NCBI GenBank assembly: GCA_029937205.1
Contig: JAPYQV010000168.1
Coordinates: forward strand, 1 to 6,495
Length of the DNA: 6,495 nucleotides
Origin: Alphaproteobacteria bacterium
GTDB taxonomy: Bacteria > Pseudomonadota > Alphaproteobacteria > UBA828
Direction of reading: 5' to 3'
How positions within the stretch are numbered: position 1 is the stretch's first letter; each line of letters opens with the position of its first letter. Made by a program: the position numbers and the translations under genes. Below are positions 1-6,495 of the stretch, one piece after another. Below the pieces are notes generated by a model. That model saw nothing but the letters and a program-made list of their open reading frames with translations. It was not told the origin of the DNA and ran no database searches.

Positions 1-64
1 GAGGTAGCCAAGGGAGCGGACGCGACCGCCCGGCGTTTGAGGGACCAAAAAAAAGAGAATCTTC
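1..64. other. Left edge, no callable gene
   Basis: This short stretch lies downstream of the CoA-transferase stop codon. It contains a run of eight A at 49-56, which reads as T8 on the minus strand just after the CoA-transferase. No GC-rich stem precedes it on that strand, so it is not a convincing intrinsic terminator. Two plus-strand frames are open across it, but they are too short to judge whether the end of a convergent gene lies here. Confidence 0.4.
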
Positions 65-1282
65 CTATATCACGCCGTCGCGCTTGAGCTCGGCCAATTC
101 TTCCGCGCTGAAGCCTAACTCGTCGCCATAGATCGCCTGGATGCCATCGCCGAGAGCGGGGCCGAGATGGTCGATGCGGCCGGGGGTGTCGGAGAGGCGC
201 GGCAGGACGTTGGGCACGGTGATCTCGCCCGCCGTTTTGTCTTGTACCGTCACCAGGGTCTCGCGCGCCTTATATTGCGGGTCTTCGAAGATATCGGCGA
301 TGGAATAGACCGGCGCGATCGGCACATCGCCGGCGACGCAGGCGTCCATCAATTTGTCGCGCGGCATAGAGAGGGTGAAGGCGCTCACCAGGCCGTCGAC
401 ATCGTCGCGGTTGGCAACTCGGTCGGCGGCGGTCTTGTAGCGTTCGTCCGGACCGAGTTCGGGGCGGCCGAGTACCCCGGCCATGCGGACCCACATCTTG
501 TCGCTGGTGCACGCAATCGCCACCCACTCGCCGTCGCCGCATTCGAAATGGCCGTGCGGGCAGACATTTGCCGTGCCAAGCCCGAGGCGCGGGCGGACGA
601 AGCCGTTGGCGGCGTAGAGCGGCGCCATTTCGTCGAGCACGCGGAAGATCGATTCATAAAGCGCCACGTCGATCTCCTGGCCGCGCCCGGTTCCCTCGCG
701 CGCGCGCAACGACAGCATAATGCCGAGCGCGCCATAAAGGCCGGAGATATAATCGGCGAGTGAGGTCGAGCCCGGCGTCAGCGGCGGCCCGCCGGGTTCG
801 CCGGTCAGGTAAGTGAGGCCGCCGAAGGCGTGCGCGATGCGGGCGAAGCCGGGGCGGTTCTTGTAGGGCCCGGTCTGGCCATAGCCCGAGATGCGCAGTA
901 GCACCAGGCGCGGGTTGATTTCTTTCAGAATCTCCGGCCCGAGACCCCACTTTTCCAGCGTGCCGGGGCGGAAGTTTTCGCACAGAACATCGGCGCTTTT
1001 GACCAAACGTTTAAAGATGTCGGCGCCCGCCGATTTGCGCAGGTCGAGCGTCACCGAACGCTTGTTGCGCTGCTCCGAAAGCCAGGTATAGCCGTCGCCA
1101 TTGGGGCTCGGCGTGCCGAATTTGCGCAACGGATCGCCGTCGCCCGGCTGCTCGATCTTGATCACCTCGGCGCCGAACTCGGCCAGAATCGCGGCGCTGA
1201 ACGGGCCGGCGACGAAGGTCGCGAGGTCGAGGACGCGCAGCCCTTCAAGTGGCAATTTGTTGTTTTGCTGTGTCTTTTCCAT
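65..1282 (-). CDS. CaiB/BaiF family (class III) CoA-transferase
   Basis: A protein of 405 residues that should move coenzyme A between a CoA thioester and a free carboxylic acid in the cytoplasm. The N-terminal segment (about residues 10-44) has the family signature: LEGLRVLDLATFVAGP followed by LAEFGAEVIKIE. Further family blocks are NKRSVTLDLR (73-82), ADVLCENFRPGTLEKWG (97-113) and the RISGYGQTGPY stretch (130-140). The likely catalytic aspartate, which forms the acyl anhydride in formyl-CoA transferase and CaiB, is D177 in SLADYISG. Length is normal for the family. I chose ATG at 1282 because the family homology begins right after it and a weak TAGG lies upstream; a TTG at 1318 would add 12 unlike residues. 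The gene is divergent from the hydantoinase pair, with 140 bp between the starts. Substrate cannot be read from sequence: succinyl-, formyl-, carnitine- and benzylsuccinate-type enzymes look alike at this level. Confidence 0.93.
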   Translation of the reverse strand: MEKTQQNNKLPLEGLRVLDLATFVAGPFSAAILAEFGAEVIKIEQPGDGDPLRKFGTPSPNGDGYTWLSEQRNKRSVTLDLRKSAGADIFKRLVKSADVLCENFRPGTLEKWGLGPEILKEINPRLVLLRISGYGQTGPYKNRPGFARIAHAFGGLTYLTGEPGGPPLTPGSTSLADYISGLYGALGIMLSLRAREGTGRGQEIDVALYESIFRVLDEMAPLYAANGFVRPRLGLGTANVCPHGHFECGDGEWVAIACTSDKMWVRMAGVLGRPELGPDERYKTAADRVANRDDVDGLVSAFTLSMPRDKLMDACVAGDVPIAPVYSIADIFEDPQYKARETLVTVQDKTAGEITVPNVLPRLSDTPGRIDHLGPALGDGIQAIYGDELGFSAEELAELKRDGVI

Positions 1283-1289
1283 GTGCCTA

Positions 1290-2877
<1,588 letters not shown>

Positions 2878-2893
2878 CGGCGGGAACATTTTA

Positions 2894-2965
2894 ATGGGCA
2901 AGCAAATCGTCGTCGCAGGCGATTCCGCCTGCTCGGGATTTGCTCTGATAGCCAGGAGGGCTTGA
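2894..2965 (+). CDS. Possible 23-codon leader ORF between the two hydrolase genes
   Basis: An ATG at 2894 opens a 23-codon frame (begins MGKQIVVAGDSACSG, ends ARRA) that stops with TGA at 2963-2965, three bases before the ATG of the second hydrolase. It contains the ribosome-binding site of that gene and the whole nested hairpin. Its own upstream sequence has only a distant GGCGGG, so initiation would be weak. If translated it could couple the two genes or act as a leader peptide. I do not recognise the peptide, and an open frame this short in GC-rich DNA can arise by chance. Confidence 0.2.
   Translation: MGKQIVVAGDSACSGFALIARRA
2901..2944 (+). promoter_or_regulatory. Nested hairpin in the intergenic region of the hydrolase pair
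   Basis: The outer arms AGCAAATC (2901-2908) and GATTTGCT (2937-2944) are perfect complements over 8 bp. Inside them, GCAGGCG (2915-2921) and CGCCTGC (2926-2932) form a second perfect 7-bp stem with a 4-base loop. An asymmetric internal loop of 6 and 4 bases separates the stems. No T tract follows, so it is not an intrinsic terminator. It ends ten bases before the AGGAGG of the next gene. An mRNA-processing, stabilising or translation-control element is possible; this is inference. Confidence 0.5.
2954..2959 (+). promoter_or_regulatory. Strong ribosome-binding site of second hydrolase gene
   Basis: A perfect AGGAGG lies nine bases before the ATG at 2969 and fixes the start. It is a better match to the anti-Shine-Dalgarno sequence than the site of the upstream paralog, so the second copy may be translated more strongly from a shared transcript. 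Confidence 0.8.
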
Positions 2966-4423
<1,458 letters not shown>

Positions 4424-4443
4424 CGCGCCGCCAAACGCCAGCA

Positions 4444-4478
4444 TTCTACTCAGCCGTTCTACTCAGCACTCTACTCTG
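4444..4478. repeat. Short tandem repeat between convergent stop codons
   Basis: TTCTACTCAGC occurs exactly at 4444-4454 and again at 4457-4467 (13-bp period). A third, degraded copy (CTCTACTCT) follows from 4469 and runs over the stop codon of the regulator gene. It probably reflects local slippage duplication in an intergenic gap. No hairpin with a T tract is present in the 47-bp gap. Confidence 0.5.
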
Positions 4479-5142
4479 TGGCTCCCACGGCTACGGGCAG
4501 GCCGGCGGCTTTCCATTCTGGGAAGCCATCTTCAAGCCGGCGAACGTTAAAGCCGCGGTCGCGCAACAGGGCCACCGTTTCAAACGAGAAAACGCAGTAG
4601 GCGCCGCGGCAATAGGCGACGATCTCCTGGCCTTCGTTCAACTCATCGAGCCGCTCCGCCAATTCACCGGGAGTGATGTTGCGTGCGCCGGCGACATGCC
4701 CGGCGAGATATTCGGCCTTCGGCCGCACATCGAGCACGGTGACGGTTCCCTCACGTATGCGGCGTAACAATTCGCGCCGTGAAACGGGTTCCAATTTGTC
4801 GCGCGAATCGTAGTAGCCGCTCACCAACCGGTCGACTTCGGCCAGGTTGCGTTCGGCCACGCGGCGCAGGACACCGACAAGGGCCAGAATTTCGTCATCG
4901 GCCAGACGGTAAATCACCTGGGTACCTGATTTCCGCGCACGCACCAGTCCGGCACGGCGCAGGCGCTGGAGATGCTGCGAGGTGTTGGCCAGCGATAGCC
5001 CGGACAGCGCCGCCAAATCCTCCACAGCGTGCTCGCTCTGCGCGAGATGCTCCAATAATTCGAGCCGATTGCCATGACCCAGCGCCTTGGCGACCACGGC
5101 AAATTGCTCGAACATCTGGGATTTAGGGGAATCGTCCGCCAC
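4471..5142 (-). CDS. ArsR-type winged-helix regulator fused to a rhodanese domain
   Basis: Numbered from the GTG at 5142 (223 residues). Residues about 8-95 form an ArsR/SmtB winged helix: AKALGHGNRLELLEHLA, then LAALSGLSLANTSQHLQRLRRAGLV as the recognition region, then SGTQVIYRLAD as the wing. Residues about 119-218 form a rhodanese domain with LDVRPKAEYLAGHVAGARNI, the active-site loop CRGAYC (C178, C183) and a C-terminal GFPEWKAAGLP. The DNA-binding domain has no cysteine, so the usual metal or dithiol sites of ArsR and SqrR/BigR are absent. Sulfane sulfur chemistry at C178/C183 is a plausible signal (inference), reminiscent of the separate YgaV and YgaP of E. coli. The GTG was chosen because AGGCGGGG lies just before it and the regulator homology starts soon after; an ATG at 5199 would add 19 arginine-rich residues and is the main alternative. 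Likely represses itself and the divergent transporter gene. Confidence 0.9.
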   Translation of the reverse strand: MADDSPKSQMFEQFAVVAKALGHGNRLELLEHLAQSEHAVEDLAALSGLSLANTSQHLQRLRRAGLVRARKSGTQVIYRLADDEILALVGVLRRVAERNLAEVDRLVSGYYDSRDKLEPVSRRELLRRIREGTVTVLDVRPKAEYLAGHVAGARNITPGELAERLDELNEGQEIVAYCRGAYCVFSFETVALLRDRGFNVRRLEDGFPEWKAAGLPVAVGATE

Positions 5143-5233
5143 TAGAAGGCCCCGCCTGAGACGCGCTGAAATGCCGCCACGTCTGCGACCATGTGACATC
5201 CGCCCAGCGTCATTCGCCCGGCGGCATCCATCA

Positions 5234-5250
5234 AACCGGCACCACCGGTT
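5234..5250. repeat. Inverted repeat in the divergent region
   Basis: AACCGG (5234-5239) and CCGGTT (5245-5250) are perfect 6-bp arms around a 5-base spacer. A separate 10-bp palindrome, CTCATATGAG, lies at 5259-5268. Both sit on the regulator side of the AT-rich island, in its probable 5' leader. Either could be a binding site or chance; no function is assigned. Confidence 0.3.
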
Positions 5251-5295
5251 CGCACAACCTCATATGAGCCTAATTTCAACAATCTTGACTTTGCC

Positions 5296-5355
5296 ATAGC
5301 CAATTAATTGGTTATTCAATTGAATTATTGATAATAACATAAATAAGTTTTATGT
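5296..5355. promoter_or_regulatory. AT-rich operator region with four abutting inverted repeats
   Basis: Four dyads lie end to end. The first (5296-5315) pairs nine of ten positions around the perfect core CCAATTAATTGG (5300-5311). The second is the perfect palindrome ATTCAATTGAAT (5314-5325). The third is TTATT-N3-AATAA (5325-5337). The fourth is ACATAAA-N5-TTTATGT (5337-5355). ArsR-family dimers bind AT-rich imperfect palindromes, and this block lies between the ArsR-type gene and the divergent transporter gene, so it is the natural operator. Low base complexity makes some of the weaker dyads expected by chance; the first is the strongest. Confidence 0.55.
5308..5335 (+). promoter_or_regulatory. 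Candidate promoter for the transporter gene
   Basis: TTGGTT (5308-5313) and GATAAT (5330-5335) are separated by 16 bases and match sigma-70 boxes moderately (-10 five of six). They lie inside the dyad block, so a repressor bound there would occlude RNA polymerase. Transcription would begin near 5342, giving a leader of about 145 bases. A minus-strand promoter for the regulator is expected in the same block (TTGAAT at 5319-5314 is a possible -35) but no good -10 is seen. Confidence 0.3.
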
Positions 5356-5358
5356 CAA

Positions 5359-5380
5359 TGGTTTATCTGTGGTTTATCTG
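5359..5380 (+). repeat. Perfect tandem 11-bp direct repeat in the transporter leader
   Basis: TGGTTTATCTG occurs twice without any gap, at 5359-5369 and 5370-5380. The 11-bp period is close to one helical turn, which would put two bound protein units on the same DNA face. It lies directly downstream of the dyad block and, if the candidate promoter is right, in the transcribed leader. It may be a second regulatory site or a simple duplication. Confidence 0.6.
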
Positions 5381-5487
5381 TTTGAAATCGGCTGGGCCGA
5401 GAGCGCGCAAGGCGCTGAAAAAGACCATGGAAAAAGCAGCTCAGGCCACAGCCTTCCGGTGACAACGAGAAATGGATCGGCGACGAC
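5381..5487. other. Leader region of the transporter gene, no gene seen
   Basis: This stretch returns to normal GC content. It holds a small inverted repeat AGCGC-N5-GCGCT (5402-5416) and an 11-codon ORF from the ATG at 5427 to TGA at 5460-5462, too short and too weakly supported to call. The transporter frame is closed by a TGA at 5416-5418, and no in-frame ATG occurs before 5488. The ribosome-binding site for 5488 is weak (ATCGG about ten bases upstream). Confidence 0.4.
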
Positions 5488-6495
5488 ATGAACCAGCGTG
5501 CACAGAATACGGCCCAGGATATCAACCAATATGTCCATGGCATCCGGGAGAATCTCGGCCAATTCAGCCAGCAGCTTCTGCAGGTTTTCTTCGTCGGTCT
5601 GACCATCGGGCTGCAGCGCAACGTGGTGCCCGCCCTGGCCGAGCAGGAGTTCGGCATGGCGGCGGGCTCGTTCACTCTGTTGATGGCCTTCATCATCGCC
5701 TTCGGCTTCGTCAAAGGTGCCATGAATTTCGTCGCCGGGCGCCTGTCGGAGCGCTTCGGTCGGCGCAAGGTGCTGCTGTGGGGCTGGTTGGCCGCCATTC
5801 CCATCCCATTCATGATTCTCTACGGCCCATCGTGGGACTGGATCGTTGCGGCCAATATTCTGCTCGGTATCAATCAGGGCTTTGCCTGGTCGATGACGGT
5901 GACGAGTAAGGTCGATATTACCCGCGCCGAGCAACGCGGCCTAGCCACCGGCTTCAACGAATTCGCCGGCTATGGCGGCGTTGCCATCGCCGCGCTGGCG
6001 ACCGGCTATTTGGCGGCCGATTTCGACCCACGCATGAGCCTCTTTATCTTTGGCCTCACCGTCATCATTGTCGCCTTGGTCGCCGCCTTCGCGCTGGCCA
6101 AAGACACGCTGCCCTGGGCCAAGGCGGAAGCCAAGGCGCTCGCCAGCGGCAGCTTCAAGGGTCCGCGCCCGCGCTTTCCCGAAAATGTGCCGGCGCACCC
6201 CTCGACGTTCGAGATCTTCGCCCTCGTCACCTATCGCCACCGCACCCTCTCGGCACTTTCGCAAGCCGGCTGCATTGAAAAATTTGTCGACGCATTGGTC
6301 TGGGCCTTCTTCCCGGTCTATCTGTTGCGCCACGGCCTCTCGCTGCCGGAGATCGGCTGGGTGATCGGCATTTATGGCATGGTGTGGGGCGCCAGCCAAC
6401 TCTGGACTGGCCCGCTGTCGGACCGCTACGGGCACAAAATTCCGATCGTGCTCGGCATGTGGATCGCCGGCGGTGGCATCGCCATCACCATGCTG
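5488..6495 (+). CDS. Major facilitator superfamily (MFS) transporter, N-terminal 336 residues, cut by window edge
   Basis: The frame is open from ATG at 5488 to the last base, giving 336 residues without a stop. An MFS inner-membrane secondary transporter is indicated by hydrophobic segments at about 31-52, 62-84, 95-112, 117-138, 160-177, 184-205, 262-281, 288-309 and from 319, so roughly nine of twelve helices are present. The signature loop between helices 2 and 3 is GRLSERFGRRK (84-94), with E in place of the usual D; its counterpart between helices 8 and 9 is GPLSDRYGHK (308-317). A conserved block NQGFAWSMTVTSKVDI (129-144) and RGLATGFNEFAGYGG (150-164) covers helices 4-5. The central cytoplasmic loop (about 206-255) is rich in charged and proline residues. 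It is divergent from the ArsR-rhodanese gene, so it is probably under that regulator. Substrate is unknown; export of a sulfur compound or toxic anion is only a guess. Confidence 0.9.
   Translation, partial: MNQRAQNTAQDINQYVHGIRENLGQFSQQLLQVFFVGLTIGLQRNVVPALAEQEFGMAAGSFTLLMAFIIAFGFVKGAMNFVAGRLSERFGRRKVLLWGWLAAIPIPFMILYGPSWDWIVAANILLGINQGFAWSMTVTSKVDITRAEQRGLATGFNEFAGYGGVAIAALATGYLAADFDPRMSLFIFGLTVIIVALVAAFALAKDTLPWAKAEAKALASGSFKGPRPRFPENVPAHPSTFEIFALVTYRHRTLSALSQAGCIEKFVDALVWAFFPVYLLRHGLSLPEIGWVIGIYGMVWGASQLWTGPLSDRYGHKIPIVLGMWIAGGGIAITML

Noticed and set aside
41..64. Terminator of the CoA-transferase formed by the T8 tract on the minus strand
   Set aside because: No stable stem directly precedes the T run on that strand.
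2901..2944. Intrinsic terminator between the hydrolase genes
   Set aside because: The stems are good but no run of T follows, and a strong ribosome-binding site for the next gene begins ten bases later.
4424..4470. Bidirectional terminator between the convergent genes
   Set aside because: Only a short direct repeat is present; no inverted repeat with flanking A and T tracts was found.
5472..5909. Plus-strand frame of 145 codons from the ATG at 5472
   Set aside because: The product is arginine- and proline-rich with no membrane helices. The frame starting at 5488 carries the MFS signature, so this is an out-of-frame shadow.
5374..5934. Minus-strand open frame of 186 codons opposite the transporter start
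   Set aside because: It overlaps the transporter, whose translation shows MFS motifs and membrane helices; the antisense product shows no recognisable family.

Overview
The window looks like an ordinary catabolic stretch of a GC-rich bacterial chromosome, most likely an alphaproteobacterium of the Rhodospirillales kind. This is inferred from codon usage (strong C/G third positions), the protein families and their style, and is not proven. It carries four complete genes and one gene cut by the right edge. No tRNA, rRNA, CRISPR array, insertion sequence or phage gene was seen.

Left part (1-1422): a minus-strand class III (CaiB/BaiF family) CoA-transferase, then a 140-bp divergent control region with a small hairpin next to the CoA-transferase start and an 18-bp inverted repeat near the opposite promoter. 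Middle (1423-4423): two tandem plus-strand genes for cyclic-amide hydrolases of the dihydropyrimidinase/D-hydantoinase family. Both are 484 residues, align without gaps and share about two thirds of their residues by hand count. They keep all metal ligands but differ in the loops that shape the substrate pocket. The 91-bp gap between them holds a nested hairpin and a possible 23-codon ORF ending 3 bases before the second gene. The two hydrolases would open ring amides (dihydropyrimidines or hydantoins) to N-carbamoyl amino acids. How the CoA-transferase connects to them is not visible in the sequence.

Right part (4471-6495): a minus-strand ArsR-type winged-helix repressor fused to a rhodanese domain, convergent with the second hydrolase and divergent from a major facilitator superfamily transporter that runs off the right edge. 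The regulator has no cysteine in its DNA-binding domain; its only two cysteines are in the rhodanese loop CRGAYC, which suggests a reactive-sulfur sensor rather than a metal sensor. Between regulator and transporter lies an unusually AT-rich island with four abutting inverted repeats and a tandem 11-bp direct repeat, the likely operator/promoter region.

The most interesting unit is this regulator/operator/transporter module. I see no convincing sign of an entirely new system in the window.
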